Assembly (NCBI GenBank): GCA_012516075.1
Contig: JAAYXE010000037.1
Location: forward strand, 1-64,000
Length of the DNA stretch: 64,000 nt
Source of the DNA: Chloroflexota bacterium
GTDB lineage: Bacteria; Chloroflexota; Anaerolineae; Anaerolineales; UBA4823
Reading direction: 5' to 3'
Positions within the stretch are counted from its first letter, which is position 1, and every line of letters begins with the position of its first letter. Shown here piece by piece: positions 54,598 through 64,000 of this stretch. A program made the translations under genes and the position numbers. The notes beneath the pieces are model-generated. The model saw nothing but the letters and a program-made list of their open reading frames with translations. It made no database searches and was not told the origin of the DNA.

Positions 54598-55611
54598 ATG
54601 GCCACCATGCGCGATGTCGCTAAACATGCCGGTGTGTCCGTTACCACGGTCTCTCACTATATCAATAAAACGCGCCGGGTCAGCGATGAACTGCAGATGC
54701 GAATTTCTGCCGCCATGGAAGCGCTCAACTACCAGCCAAATGCCCTCGCACGCAGCCTGCGGCGCAAAATTACACATTCCCTGGGCATCATTATTCCCGA
54801 CAGCGCCAACCCATTTTTTGCCGAAGTCGCACGGGGGATCGAAGACGCCAGCTTCGAACAGGATTACAACGTTTTTCTGTGCAATACGGACGGCAACCCG
54901 AAGAAAGAATTGATTTATGCCAATGTGCTGGTCGAGAAGCAGGTCGATGGGATTCTGTTCGTGGCCTCCGCAGGCACTGCCCACGACCTGATGAGAACCC
55001 TGGCCCAGCGCAAGATCCCGCTCGTCCTCGTAGACCGTGACCTGCCGGATGTAGAGGCCGATTCTGTCCTGGTGAACAACCGGTTGGGAGGCTACCAGGC
55101 CACCCGGCATCTGATCGACCTCGGGCACCGGCGCATCGGCTGCATCGCCGGCCCTTCAGACCTGACCCCCAGCGCGGAGCGCGTGACAGGCTATCGTCAG
55201 GCCCTGGCTGAATGCAGTATCCCCATAGATGAATCCCTGATCGTCAAGGGCTCCTTTCACTACCAGAGCGGCTTTGAAGCTGCGCAGAAGCTGCTTTCAC
55301 TGCCCGAACCGCCCACGGCAATTTTTGCCTGCAACGATCTGATGGCGGTCGGCGCCATCAGCGCAGCGATTAAATCCGGACGCAGCGTTCCCGGGCAGCT
55401 TTCCGTGGTCGGTTTCGACGATATCCAGCTCGCCTCATATGTCAATCCCCCGCTGACAACCGTAGCACAGCCGACGTACGATGTCGGTATGCTGGCAGCG
55501 AAACTGTTGATGGAGCGGCTGCAGGACCGCGATCTGCCGCCGCGCCGGCAGTACCTGGAGACGCAGCTGGTGATCCGTGAGTCGACCGCCGCCGTGGGCG
55601 TGCCCGCATGA
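54598..55611 (+). CDS. LacI/GalR-family transcriptional repressor
   Basis: ATG 54598 follows GGAGGG; the upstream GTG at 54592 is less likely. The 337-residue protein has the N-terminal HTH (MRDVAKHAGVSVTTVSHYIN), the hinge (YQPNALARSLR) and a sugar-binding core (SLGIIIPDSANPFFAEVARG, LVDRDLP, AIFACNDLMAVGAI, VVGFDD). The hinge-helix LARSLR fits central-CG operators such as those seen at its own promoter and at rbsK. The effector sugar is unknown. The ABC transporter genes follow on the same strand after 200 bases. Confidence 0.95.
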   Translation: MATMRDVAKHAGVSVTTVSHYINKTRRVSDELQMRISAAMEALNYQPNALARSLRRKITHSLGIIIPDSANPFFAEVARGIEDASFEQDYNVFLCNTDGNPKKELIYANVLVEKQVDGILFVASAGTAHDLMRTLAQRKIPLVLVDRDLPDVEADSVLVNNRLGGYQATRHLIDLGHRRIGCIAGPSDLTPSAERVTGYRQALAECSIPIDESLIVKGSFHYQSGFEAAQKLLSLPEPPTAIFACNDLMAVGAISAAIKSGRSVPGQLSVVGFDDIQLASYVNPPLTTVAQPTYDVGMLAAKLLMERLQDRDLPPRRQYLETQLVIRESTAAVGVPA

Positions 55612-55809
55612 GTGATCCAGTGCTGAGTTTATCCGTCTGTATACTGGAAGTTCAGCGATCTACAAGGGGGGCCGAAAGGAGGTGCCTTCGTTCATCATAC
55701 GAGTCAGCCAGCAGCCAGCCAGCAGTTTTAAATCCTTCAACTGCCGGGTCGTTGAGAGACTGCTCGCGGCCCTGCCAGACCTGGACATAAGGAAAAGGAG
55801 AAGGGATTA

Positions 55810-57183
55810 ATGAGCGCTATTGGGCCGATGAAAAAAGTTTCTGGTTGGGTGATCATCCTGACCATTCTGATTATTGCCAGCGTCATCGCGGGCTGCGCAC
55901 AAACGCCTCCCGCCTCACCTCCAGAAGAACCCGCTTCGGAAACCGGAGGAGAAACCGCCCCAGAAGCCGGGGAGGGTCAGGAAACTGGATCCCAGACACC
56001 GGTCACCATCGATCTGTGGACTGAGTTTACAGCCGGAGGGGAAGCCACGGGGATCGAGGAACTGATTAACACCTGGAACAGCAAAAACAACGGTATCACC
56101 ATTAACCACCGGCCGATCGGCAACGAGGAATTTTTCACGGTCGTCCGCACCGGGTTGGCGGGCGGTGAACCACCGGACCTGCTCCAGTTTGAGGGCTACC
56201 AGCAGACGCGCGACTTTGCTGCCGCAGGTCAGTTGATGGACCTGACCGATGTATGGAACAAGCACAAAGACCGCTTTGCCCTGCAGGAAGCCGGTGAATA
56301 CTCCTGCACCTATGAGGACGGCGTTTACTGCCTGCCCTACACGTTCCTGACCGGCTGGCAGATCTACTACAACCCCAATATTCTGACCGAGCATAATATC
56401 GAGGTTCCCACCACGATGGAAGAGTTCCTTGCCGCAGCTGAGACTCTCAAAGCTGCCGGAGTCACCCCTATCGCGCTGGGCAACAAAGACGGCTGGCCGG
56501 GTGAACACTGGTGGATGGCCTTCCTGGTGCAGCGCTGCGGCGTCGACAAGGTCTACCAGGCGATCCGCGGAGAAGGGGCTTCATTCACCGATGAATGCTT
56601 TGTGCAGTCCGCTGCAGACCTGAAGAACCTTGCCGACAGCGGATACCTCAGCCTGGGCGCCGTAAGCGATGACTACGGCACGGCACAGGCCGTCTTCCTC
56701 TCGGGGCAGGCTGCTTTCTTCCAGACAGGAAGCTGGTTCGCCTCGGGCTGGGAGCAGGATCCTCCGCCATTTGAGGTTGGTATTATGCCCTTCCCGCGCT
56801 GGGAGGACACGGAGTTCACCGGTGATGTGATCGGGGCTGTCACGCACACGTTCGGCATCCCTGCCAACTCCGACGCCAGGGATGCCGCACTGCAGGTGCT
56901 GGAATGGCTGGCCTCCGATGAAGCGGCTGAAATCTGGGCCAAGAACGGCAACTCGGTCATGGTGGCCGGCGCAGTGGAAGCTGCTGCTCCGCAGGTAATC
57001 AAGGACATCTGGGCGAAGGTCCAGGAAGCGGATGATTCACTGCCCTGGATTGAGAACGAGCTGCCGCCCGGTGTCGGTGAAGACAAGGTCTACAACGGCA
57101 CTGTGGCTCTCATCGGCGGGACGATGACCCCTGAAGAGTTCGTGCAGTCCATTCAAGACGCCCTGGAGGAAGCGCGCCAGTAA
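55810..57183 (+). CDS. sugar ABC transporter, lipid-anchored binding protein
   Basis: AAGGAG stands 11 bases before the ATG at 55810. A signal peptide with the lipobox IAGC (about residue 28) is followed by an acidic Pro/Glu-rich linker (30-60) and a family 1 extracellular solute-binding fold (VTIDLWTEFTAGGEATGIEELINTW cut short; GEPPDLLQFEG; LPYTFLTGWQIYYN; GGTMTPEEFVQSIQDALEEA). It captures an oligosaccharide or glycoside for the MalF/MalG-like permeases downstream. A hairpin follows the gene, a common means of giving binding protein more mRNA than permeases. Confidence 0.93.
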   Translation: MSAIGPMKKVSGWVIILTILIIASVIAGCAQTPPASPPEEPASETGGETAPEAGEGQETGSQTPVTIDLWTEFTAGGEATGIEELINTWNSKNNGITINHRPIGNEEFFTVVRTGLAGGEPPDLLQFEGYQQTRDFAAAGQLMDLTDVWNKHKDRFALQEAGEYSCTYEDGVYCLPYTFLTGWQIYYNPNILTEHNIEVPTTMEEFLAAAETLKAAGVTPIALGNKDGWPGEHWWMAFLVQRCGVDKVYQAIRGEGASFTDECFVQSAADLKNLADSGYLSLGAVSDDYGTAQAVFLSGQAAFFQTGSWFASGWEQDPPPFEVGIMPFPRWEDTEFTGDVIGAVTHTFGIPANSDARDAALQVLEWLASDEAAEIWAKNGNSVMVAGAVEAAAPQVIKDIWAKVQEADDSLPWIENELPPGVGEDKVYNGTVALIGGTMTPEEFVQSIQDALEEARQ

Positions 57184-57194
57184 AGCGTCATATA

Positions 57195-57228
57195 AAAGGG
57201 GCAGCCTGACCTGGTCGGGCTGCCCCTT
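57195..57228 (+). terminator. intercistronic hairpin behind the binding-protein gene
   Basis: AAGGGGCAGCC and GGGCTGCCCCTT form an 11-bp stem with an interior loop, followed only by CGTGT and not a real T-run. It may be a partial terminator or a 3' stabiliser that separates binding-protein and permease expression. Confidence 0.65.
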
Positions 57229-57359
57229 CGTGTAATACGTTATGCGCCGGTTTTCAAGCAGCAGTGTTATCAAATATAGAACCGGACGGGGGAAGATCGA
57301 TAACCTGGTTTGATGGAGCAGATCGATTCGAAACCGGCTGAGATGTTTATGGAGGTGCG

Positions 57360-58316
57360 ATGAGAGTGTCACCCGCCGTACAGGAAACTGCGACTTCATC
57401 ACCAGTAGCTCACTCTGCGGCGCAGTCCAGCCTGCTGTACAGGGGCAGGGCCTGGATTCTGGCCATACCCTTTCTGGCCCCTGCGATCATTTTTTACACG
57501 CTGTTTCTGATCGTCCCACTGGTCGGAACACTGCTGCTCAGCCTGACCGAATGGAGCGGCTTTAATTTTGCGGATATCCGCTTTGTGGGATTGGAAAACT
57601 TCAGACTGATGGGCCGGGATGAGATATTCTGGCTCTCGCTGCGTCACAACCTGATCTTTCTGGGAGGCGCAGTAGCATTGAAAACCACGGTTGCGCTGGC
57701 CCTGGCGCTGGCCCTCGAACAGCGGATCCCTTTCACTAACCTGTTCCGGGGTGTGTTTCTCATGCCCACCGTGATCTCGCTGGTGGTGGTCGGGGTGGTC
57801 TTCCGCCTGGCGCTCAGCCCTTCCCTGGGTCTGATCAATCCTTTTCTGCAGGCTGTCGGCCTGGGGAGATTCGCGGGCGATTTTCTGGGGAATCCCAACC
57901 GCGCGCTGCCGATCTTAATCCTGATCGATACCTGGCACGGATTTGGCCTGTATATGTTCCTGTTTATTGCCCGACTGGCGGCGATCAACTATGAACTGCA
58001 TGAAGCTGCTTTCGTAGACGGCGCCAATCTGATCCAGGATATTCGCCACATCACGCTGCCGCTGATGAAAGGTACATTGATGATGGTGCTGCTGCTGGCC
58101 GCAATCGACAGCCTTAAGCTGTTCGCCACGGTCTATGTCATGACCAAAGGGGGGCCGGGGCACAGCACCGAGGTGCTGTCGACCTGGGCTTATTTCCAGG
58201 CCTTCACAGCCAACAAAGTCGGCTATGGCAGTGCGATCCTGGTGGTTTTGCTGTTAATCACTTTCGTGCTTGCCTACCTGCAGGTAACACGTTTCCAACC
58301 TCGAGAAGAAGATTAG
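57360..58316 (+). CDS. sugar ABC transporter permease, MalF-like
   Basis: The 318-residue protein has six hydrophobic helices (first about residues 33-60, last about 285-307) and the EAA loop AAFVDGANLIQDIRHITLPLM (about 217-236 in part), which binds the ATPase. GGAGG stands before the ATG. It pairs with the next gene, 13 bases on. No ATPase gene lies in the locus, so a shared MsmK/UgpC-type ATPase encoded elsewhere is presumed. Confidence 0.94.
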   Translation: MRVSPAVQETATSSPVAHSAAQSSLLYRGRAWILAIPFLAPAIIFYTLFLIVPLVGTLLLSLTEWSGFNFADIRFVGLENFRLMGRDEIFWLSLRHNLIFLGGAVALKTTVALALALALEQRIPFTNLFRGVFLMPTVISLVVVGVVFRLALSPSLGLINPFLQAVGLGRFAGDFLGNPNRALPILILIDTWHGFGLYMFLFIARLAAINYELHEAAFVDGANLIQDIRHITLPLMKGTLMMVLLLAAIDSLKLFATVYVMTKGGPGHSTEVLSTWAYFQAFTANKVGYGSAILVVLLLITFVLAYLQVTRFQPREED

Positions 58317-58329
58317 CCAGGAGGGACGG

Positions 58330-59157
58330 ATGCGGCGCACAAAAATTTTACAGATGGCTCTTCTCTATCCGGTGTTCCTGGTGCTTTCGATTTCCATCCT
58401 CTACCCGCTGGCCTGGATGGTGTACAGCTCTTTGAAGAGCGACACGGATATCTTCGCCGATGTTTTCGCACTGCCGAAGACGCTGTATCTGGACAATTAT
58501 CTGACGATCTTTACCACCGGTGGGATGGATATCTTCTTCAGGAACAGTCTGGTGGTCTCGATTGCATCGGTGGCCGGTCTGCTGTTGTTTTCCTCCATGG
58601 CGGCTTATGCCTTTGCCACCTTCGAATTTCGGGGGAAAACAGTGCTGTACCTGTTTATTCTCATCGGTCTGATGGTCCCGGCACAGGCCCTGATCATCTC
58701 GGGTTTCAAATGGATGTCGATCCTGAAGTTGATCAGCAAGCACTGGGCTTTGATCTTCACCTATTTCGGCTGGTCCTCCTTTGGGATCATGGTGCTGCGC
58801 AATTTCTTCCAGTCTGTCCCCCGTGAGGTGAAAGATGCTGCTTTGATCGACGGCGCCGGTCACTGGCAGATGTTCACCCAGATCATGCTGCCCCTGGCGC
58901 GCCCGTCGATTGCCACGATCGCCATCTTTTACTTCATGTGGATCTGGAATGACTTTATCTATCCTCTGGTCTACATGCAGGATCAGACGAAATACACCGT
59001 GCCCCTGGGGATCCTGTTTCTGAACGGGAAATACATCATCAACTGGGGCATGCAGATGGCCGGCCTTTCGGTGGCAACCATTCCACCGCTGATCATCTAT
59101 CTGATCTTTCAGAAGCAGTTCATTCGCGGCATCCTGGCTGGCGCTTTGAAAGGTTGA
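58330..59157 (+). CDS. sugar ABC transporter permease, MalG-like
   Basis: The 275-residue protein has six hydrophobic helices and the EAA loop KDAALIDGAGHWQMFTQIML (about 167-186), with DFIYPLVYMQ near helix 5 as usual in MalG relatives. It starts 13 bases behind the MalF-like gene with GGAGGG. Together they form the membrane channel of the importer for the solute caught by the 55.8-kb lipoprotein. Confidence 0.94.
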   Translation: MRRTKILQMALLYPVFLVLSISILYPLAWMVYSSLKSDTDIFADVFALPKTLYLDNYLTIFTTGGMDIFFRNSLVVSIASVAGLLLFSSMAAYAFATFEFRGKTVLYLFILIGLMVPAQALIISGFKWMSILKLISKHWALIFTYFGWSSFGIMVLRNFFQSVPREVKDAALIDGAGHWQMFTQIMLPLARPSIATIAIFYFMWIWNDFIYPLVYMQDQTKYTVPLGILFLNGKYIINWGMQMAGLSVATIPPLIIYLIFQKQFIRGILAGALKG

Positions 59158-59258
59158 GCACAGCTATTTGTACGGACTCACCGCCCGGTTCTCTGCGCGC
59201 GGCTGCAAGCTGTTCGTATTGACAAATCAAACACTGGTTCAATTGTGGAGGAATATTT

Positions 59259-62200
59259 ATGCCTGAATTCCCCTGGTCCCGGCTGCCCTTAAGCGGCGAC
59301 CATTTCCGCTCCGCCCCCCGCGAGTACGGTATTCTTCCCTTCTGGTTCCTGAACGGCGAGCTGGACCCCGATGAAATGCGCTACCAGCTGCGTGAGTTCC
59401 GCGAGAAGGGCATGCCCGGGATCATCCTGCACGGGCGCTACGGCCTGGAAATGCCTTACATCGGAGAGAAATATCTGCAGCGCATCCGCTTCGCAGTGGA
59501 AGAGGCGGAGAAGCTTGGCCTGCACACCTGGATTTACGATGAAATGAACTGGCCAAGCGGCACGGCCGATCACCGCGTGCTCAAAGAGCGGCCCGATCTG
59601 GCCCAGCCCTACCTGGAGTGCATCAGTCTGACCGTGCGCGGGCCGTGGTTTACCTACCTGACCGGTGCCGACAGCCGCTACCTGGATTTTGAGCGCTCCA
59701 CCCCGGTAGCCGCCTTCGCGCTGGGCAGCGACGGTCAGGTGATTGACCTCACCCCGAATCTGTCGTTCACGAACGTGATCCCCTGGGAAGCTCCGGCGGG
59801 CAACTGGCGGCTGCTGTACATTGTGGAAAAGAAGGCCGATTATTACATCGACGCCCTGAACCCGGAGTCGACGCGCGAGTTCCTGCGCCTCGGGTACGAG
59901 CCGTATGCCAGAGCGGTGGGGGAGAAGATGACCCGCCCGATGGTGGGTTTTTATACCGACGAGCCCGCCATGCACTACTTCCTCACCGGCGGCGACAACC
60001 CGGTAGTGCCCTGGACGAAAGACATGTTCCGGCGTTTCAAGGAACGCAACGGTTACAACCTGCGCCTGCGTCTGCCGGATCTATTCTTCGATGTCAGCCC
60101 GGACAGCGCCCGGGTGCGCCATGATTTCTACGAGACTCTGACCGAGTTTTACAGCGACGCGTTCTACCGCCAGATCCATGAGTGGTGTCAGGAACACGAC
60201 GTGCTCTTCACCGGTCACCTTCTGTACGAAGAGTGGCTGCGCCGCATGGTGCGCGTGGAAGGAAACCTGTTCAAACACTACCGTCACATGGACGTGATCG
60301 GTGTGGACCACCTGTACCCGATCGTCGGCAGCCAGGACCGGCCTGACGAGCATGTGGCCATGAAAGTGGGCAGCTCCGCTGCGCACCAGCTGGGGAGCGA
60401 GCGGCTGCTGTGCGAATCCTTCGGCGGGATTTTCATGGACGCCACCATGCAGCGCATGAAATGGATCGCCGACTGGGAGTACGTCCTGGGGGTCAACCTG
60501 CTCAATCCCCACGGGTTCCACTACACCCTGGAAGGGCCTCGCAAGCGTGACTGGCCTCCGTCGATGTTCTACCAGTACCCCTGGTGGCATTACTATCAGG
60601 GATTCTCGGACTACATCAGCCGTCTGAGCTATATGCTCACTGGCGGCAGGCACGTGGCCCGTGCGGCGGTGATCTGGCCGATCCACTCGGTCTTCGCCAC
60701 ATATACCCCGCAGGCCCGCAGCCAGGTTTTCAACCGCACCGAATTTGATTTCAATGCCCTCACCGATATGCTGCTGCGGGTGCACTACGACTTCGACTAT
60801 CTGGATGAAGATATGCTGGCGGAGGCGGAGATCAGCGGCGGCAGCATCGTCGTGGGTGAAGAAGATTATCCGCTGCTGGTACTGCCGCCGATGCCGTATA
60901 TCAAGCTCAGCACGCTGGAGCGCATGGAGCAGTTCGTCGCTGGTGGGGGGCGCGTGCTGGGTATGATCATCCTGCCCACGCAGGCTTTCGGTCCGGATGG
61001 GCTGGTGGATATCTCCGGCCGGGTGCAGGCATTGTTTGGCGTTGATCCATGCCAGATTCTGGAAACGTATACCCGGTACACAGGGGTCGACCTGTTCGAC
61101 TGCGAGCATAAAGGCGGCGGAAAGACGACTTTTCTGCACAGCTACGCGCTGGCGCGCCAGCTCCCGCTGCGGCTGCAGAAAGAAGTTGGCACACCGGGGA
61201 TTCCGGAACACCCGAATTTTGTGATCGAGCCGGAAGGCGATTCGGCCCGCTATTACTTCGTTTCGGAAGACGGCAGGCGGCAGGACATCACAGACGAGGT
61301 GCGGGAAGAGCGCCAGATCGTGACGAATAAGCTGCGCCACGCCCTGAACGGTCTGGTCGCACCGGATGTGGAAATCAGCAGTTCCGAAGTCCTCTACCTG
61401 CACCGTGTGCGGGACGGCCAGGATATCTACTTCCTGATCAACTCCACCCACCGCACCCAGGAATCGGAAGTCGTCCTCAATGGAGCCGTGCAGCCCTGGC
61501 TCTGGGATCCATCTCGGGGCAGTGAAACGCCGATTACCCCGCTGCGGCTGGTGGACGGGCGTACACATTTCAAGATCGCTCTTCCGCCGGTGGGGTCGGC
61601 ATTCGTCATTCCCCGCCCGATCCAGGATGGCTGGATCAGCGAGACCAACGTGACCATCGACGCGCTGGATGCCGGCCGTGTGCTGGCCTACGGTACCGCT
61701 CCCCGGGGATATATCGTGGTTCAGCGGGAAGGGCGTACGGAGCGCATCGAACAGAACGGCGGAGTTCCGGGCAGCGAGGAGATCCTGGATGAAGGCTGGG
61801 AGTTTGAGGCGGAAAGTCCCAACGCTCTGGTGATCGGCGAGTGGCTGGCGGCGGCAGAGAAATCCGGGGAGCCTGTCGAGGCGTATGCTGCCCCGCAGGC
61901 GGATACTACCGGGTGGCAGCGCCAGGTCCCGGGAGCATGGTCGTTCCAGCTTCCGGCGGAACCAGAACAGGCTTACCCGATCCCGGTCTGGTACCGCATC
62001 CCGTTCCATATCACGGATCTGCCTTCCAGCCTGAGCCTGATCGTCGATGGCTTTGCGGGCGCAGAATGGCAGTTGTATGTCAACGGGCGCGAAGTCACAT
62101 CTCAACCGCAGCGCAGCCCGTTTGACAGCCAGATGCTTTCACTGGAAATCGGGGACTACATTCAAACGGGTGAAAACCTGGTCGCTGTGCGCCTGGTGCT

Positions 62201-62651
62201 GCGCGATGCGACGGACGGCATCACCGACCTGCTGAAACTGACCGGGAATTTCCGCCTGGAAGGTAACCGGGAAGCGGGATACAGCATCACTGCCCCACAG
62301 CGTGCGATCCGTCCTGCAGCCTGGACGGAGCAGGGGTATCCCTTCTTCTCCGGCCGCGGGGTGTACCGCTGCCGCTTCCAGGCGCCAGACACCGCCGGGC
62401 GCCGTATCTTCCTGGAAATCCCCGCTCAGGACGATGTGGTGGAAGTCGTTTTGAACGGCAGGCCGGTTGGAGTCTGCCTGTGGGATCCGTACCGCCTGGA
62501 GATCACCGGGGAACTGCAGCAGGGCGAGAACCTGCTGGAACTGCGCTTTGCCAACACATTAATCAACCTGATGGAGGGCACTCCGCGCCCATCCGGCCTG
62601 ATGGGACCGCCGGTGCTGGTGCCGTACAACCATTTCACTTTCGAACTGTAG
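59259..62651 (+). CDS. large glycoside hydrolase, GH106-like (alpha-L-rhamnosidase type)
   Basis: The 1130-residue protein opens with REYGILPFWFLNGELDPDEM (about 22-41) and GMPGIILHGRYG, then WIYDEMNWPSG and VGFYTDEPAMHYF; this series of acidic strand ends in a TIM-barrel (about 20-430) resembles GH106 alpha-L-rhamnosidases and related unclassified families. A middle part (about 440-640) is an alpha/beta domain like GATase-type beta-galactosidase domains. The C-terminal part (about 880-1130) holds galactose-binding-like beta sandwiches (VWYRIPFHI, YRCRFQAP, VVLNGRPVGV). There is no signal peptide, so it cleaves imported glycosides in the cytoplasm. Transporter genes precede it by 100 bases. 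Sugar specificity is unproven. Confidence 0.78.
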   Translation: MPEFPWSRLPLSGDHFRSAPREYGILPFWFLNGELDPDEMRYQLREFREKGMPGIILHGRYGLEMPYIGEKYLQRIRFAVEEAEKLGLHTWIYDEMNWPSGTADHRVLKERPDLAQPYLECISLTVRGPWFTYLTGADSRYLDFERSTPVAAFALGSDGQVIDLTPNLSFTNVIPWEAPAGNWRLLYIVEKKADYYIDALNPESTREFLRLGYEPYARAVGEKMTRPMVGFYTDEPAMHYFLTGGDNPVVPWTKDMFRRFKERNGYNLRLRLPDLFFDVSPDSARVRHDFYETLTEFYSDAFYRQIHEWCQEHDVLFTGHLLYEEWLRRMVRVEGNLFKHYRHMDVIGVDHLYPIVGSQDRPDEHVAMKVGSSAAHQLGSERLLCESFGGIFMDATMQRMKWIADWEYVLGVNLLNPHGFHYTLEGPRKRDWPPSMFYQYPWWHYYQGFSDYISRLSYMLTGGRHVARAAVIWPIHSVFATYTPQARSQVFNRTEFDFNALTDMLLRVHYDFDYLDEDMLAEAEISGGSIVVGEEDYPLLVLPPMPYIKLSTLERMEQFVAGGGRVLGMIILPTQAFGPDGLVDISGRVQALFGVDPCQILETYTRYTGVDLFDCEHKGGGKTTFLHSYALARQLPLRLQKEVGTPGIPEHPNFVIEPEGDSARYYFVSEDGRRQDITDEVREERQIVTNKLRHALNGLVAPDVEISSSEVLYLHRVRDGQDIYFLINSTHRTQESEVVLNGAVQPWLWDPSRGSETPITPLRLVDGRTHFKIALPPVGSAFVIPRPIQDGWISETNVTIDALDAGRVLAYGTAPRGYIVVQREGRTERIEQNGGVPGSEEILDEGWEFEAESPNALVIGEWLAAAEKSGEPVEAYAAPQADTTGWQRQVPGAWSFQLPAEPEQAYPIPVWYRIPFHITDLPSSLSLIVDGFAGAEWQLYVNGREVTSQPQRSPFDSQMLSLEIGDYIQTGENLVAVRLVLRDATDGITDLLKLTGNFRLEGNREAGYSITAPQRAIRPAAWTEQGYPFFSGRGVYRCRFQAPDTAGRRIFLEIPAQDDVVEVVLNGRPVGVCLWDPYRLEITGELQQGENLLELRFANTLINLMEGTPRPSGLMGPPVLVPYNHFTFEL

Positions 62652-62694
62652 GTTTATTTCTGGTTAATAATTGAGGAAGAAGGAGGAAACAGCG

Positions 62695-64000
62695 ATGCCA
62701 GTTGTAGATCGAAGGGAATTTGGGGGCCGGTTCAGCGTAACCGAGAACTCCCGGCGTCTCGCCAATTACCGTTATCTGGAAATCCAGATGATGGAAATGC
62801 TTGGCGGATGGTCGGCAACCACACCCCAGCTCTCCCACAAAGCGACGTTCGGCTACCATGTGTACGATCACGCACTGGCAGCCGACCAGATCGGCGAGCG
62901 CCTGCTGCAGCTTCGTTCGTGGAGGGAGCGCCAGGAGCCGCCGAACGATGACTTTGCCCGCCTGTGTGAGTATGTCTGGAACCTGGATAACCAGGTGGAC
63001 AGGCTGGTAGCCGTCTACCGGGTGCTCGAACCGCATCTGGTCAGCACCTACGTCTACCATGCCGATGCGACCGACCCGCTCACCGATACGCCGACCGTGC
63101 GCCTGCTGCGCCAGCTCGCGGCGATGGGGCAGTCGCACATTGCCTGGGGGCACATGGTCATTGATTCGCTGACCTCCACCGCGGCTGAACGCAAGCGCGC
63201 CCTGGAAGTGCAGGCCGAACTCGAGGGGCGCCTGGTGGAGTGCGGCGGGGTGACCGGTAAGGGGATTGAGTCACACTGGCTGGCCTTCCACAGTGTGAAG
63301 GCCGATAATGTACCTTCCAAGAAGCGCACCATCCGCAAGAGCGGTGCCTACACCTTCGTCAAGCGCGCGCCTGCGCTCGAACATCCGGTCGTTCAGGAGC
63401 CGTTCTGGTTCTCCGGAAGTCGCGAAGACTTCGAGAAACACTACAGCGCTGAAGATGAGTGGTCTATCGAAGGCTTCCGCCACAAGTTCCACCAGCTCCT
63501 TTACGGCGAGGTAGAGACGACTGACCGGATGGGAAAAATGCTCGCCGAGTTCCCCGACCTGCCGTGGGAGATGCGCATGGATCTGGCCAATCAGATGTGG
63601 GACGAGGCGCGCCACATTGAGATCGTGGCTAAAGCCTGCGAGGAAGAGCTGGGCGCCGAGCTGGGATACGGCCCGTGGCCGCTGGTGTGGTGGTGGATGC
63701 AGAACGAGGAAGATCCTCTGCGCCGCATCGCGGTGACCAATGGCTGGGCTGAGTCGAACCTGATGAGCACCCTGCGCATCTGGCGCGAAAAGGCCGAGGA
63801 GCGCGGCTACGACCGGATCGTGGAGCTGGCCGACTACCTGCAGGCCGACGAGATGAATCATGTCAAGCTGGTGAACCGCTGGGTGCGCGAGCTGACCGAA
63901 GAGGATCCCGTACACCGGGATGATCTGGTGGAGTGGGGCACCAGGGCGGTCCACCGCATTCAGAATTTTTACTCGGGCGGGTACACCGAGGTCGGAGCGG
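62695..64000 (+). CDS. DUF455 ferritin-like protein (3' end beyond window)
   Basis: ATG 62695 follows AAGGAGG, 44 bases behind the glycosidase. The 435 visible codons are open to the window edge. The sequence is helical and has two ferritin-type metal motifs in its second half: NQMWDEARHIEI and QADEMNHVKLVNRW, plus earlier MGQSHIAWGH. This matches the DUF455 family of ferritin-like di-iron proteins (distantly MiaE-like), which is itself without clear function. Being directly behind a sugar operon, it may be part of it, or only a chance neighbour. Partial gene. Confidence 0.8.
   Translation, partial: MPVVDRREFGGRFSVTENSRRLANYRYLEIQMMEMLGGWSATTPQLSHKATFGYHVYDHALAADQIGERLLQLRSWRERQEPPNDDFARLCEYVWNLDNQVDRLVAVYRVLEPHLVSTYVYHADATDPLTDTPTVRLLRQLAAMGQSHIAWGHMVIDSLTSTAAERKRALEVQAELEGRLVECGGVTGKGIESHWLAFHSVKADNVPSKKRTIRKSGAYTFVKRAPALEHPVVQEPFWFSGSREDFEKHYSAEDEWSIEGFRHKFHQLLYGEVETTDRMGKMLAEFPDLPWEMRMDLANQMWDEARHIEIVAKACEEELGAELGYGPWPLVWWWMQNEEDPLRRIAVTNGWAESNLMSTLRIWREKAEERGYDRIVELADYLQADEMNHVKLVNRWVRELTEEDPVHRDDLVEWGTRAVHRIQNFYSGGYTEVGA

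Overview
The window reads as a chromosomal segment of a GC-rich bacterium, most likely Chloroflexota (Anaerolineae-like). This is inferred from gene content: several lipoproteins with Chloroflexota-like architecture, a MoeA fused to a substrate-binding domain, TrpB2, a DHH-CBS-nucleotidyltransferase fusion, and peptidoglycan-related but flagellum-free content. There is no rRNA, no CRISPR array and no recognisable insertion sequence or phage gene. TGA is used as an ordinary stop codon in many genes.

Layout. 1-3.2 kb: tRNA-Arg and an ABC-2 export operon (ATPase plus two permeases). 3.2-4.7 kb: a membrane-anchored class A beta-lactamase-like serine hydrolase. 4.9-16.2 kb, all on the minus strand: a divergent ftsZ, four small or medium membrane/secreted proteins, a 1896-residue TPR protein and a TPR plus gingipain-type (C25) cysteine peptidase. 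16.3-17.7 kb: a TIM-barrel-like protein. 17.9-19.5 kb: a lipoprotein. 19.5-24.1 kb: a complete sigma-54 control operon (rpoN, PAS/GAF histidine kinase, NtrC-like activator without a DNA-binding domain). Three near-perfect -24/-12 elements lie before rpoN, before the TIM-barrel gene and upstream of ftsZ, so the kinase/activator pair may drive the ftsZ-TPR-peptidase cluster through sigma-54. This is the most unusual part of the window.

24.3-33.4 kb: a proline dehydrogenase gene interrupted by an in-frame TGA, an ArsR regulator, a membrane-anchored rhodanese whose in-frame TGA sits two codons after the active-site Cys codon with a SECIS-like hairpin behind it (candidate selenoprotein), DinB-like and UbiA-family genes, a molybdopterin pair (moeA, ACT protein, moeA-PBP fusion), a peroxiredoxin, a PH-like protein and methionine aminopeptidase. 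33.7-39.3 kb: a PRC-barrel lipoprotein, a T-box (UGG specifier) controlled trpS-trpB2 operon in which TrpRS has lost the KMSKS lysines, and thyA-folA. 39.5-51.2 kb: housekeeping translation and RNA genes (ribF, truB, nrnA, rbfA, infB, ylxR, nusA, GNAT, DHH-CBS-tRNA nucleotidyltransferase).

51.3-64 kb: a carbohydrate locus with ribokinase, a NarL-type regulator, a SIS-domain sugar isomerase/deaminase, a LacI-family regulator, a sugar ABC importer (binding protein plus two permeases, no ATPase), a large glycoside hydrolase and the start of a ferritin-like DUF455 gene. Identical palindromic LacI-type operators sit at the ribokinase promoter and the lacI promoter, tying the two divergent units into one regulon.
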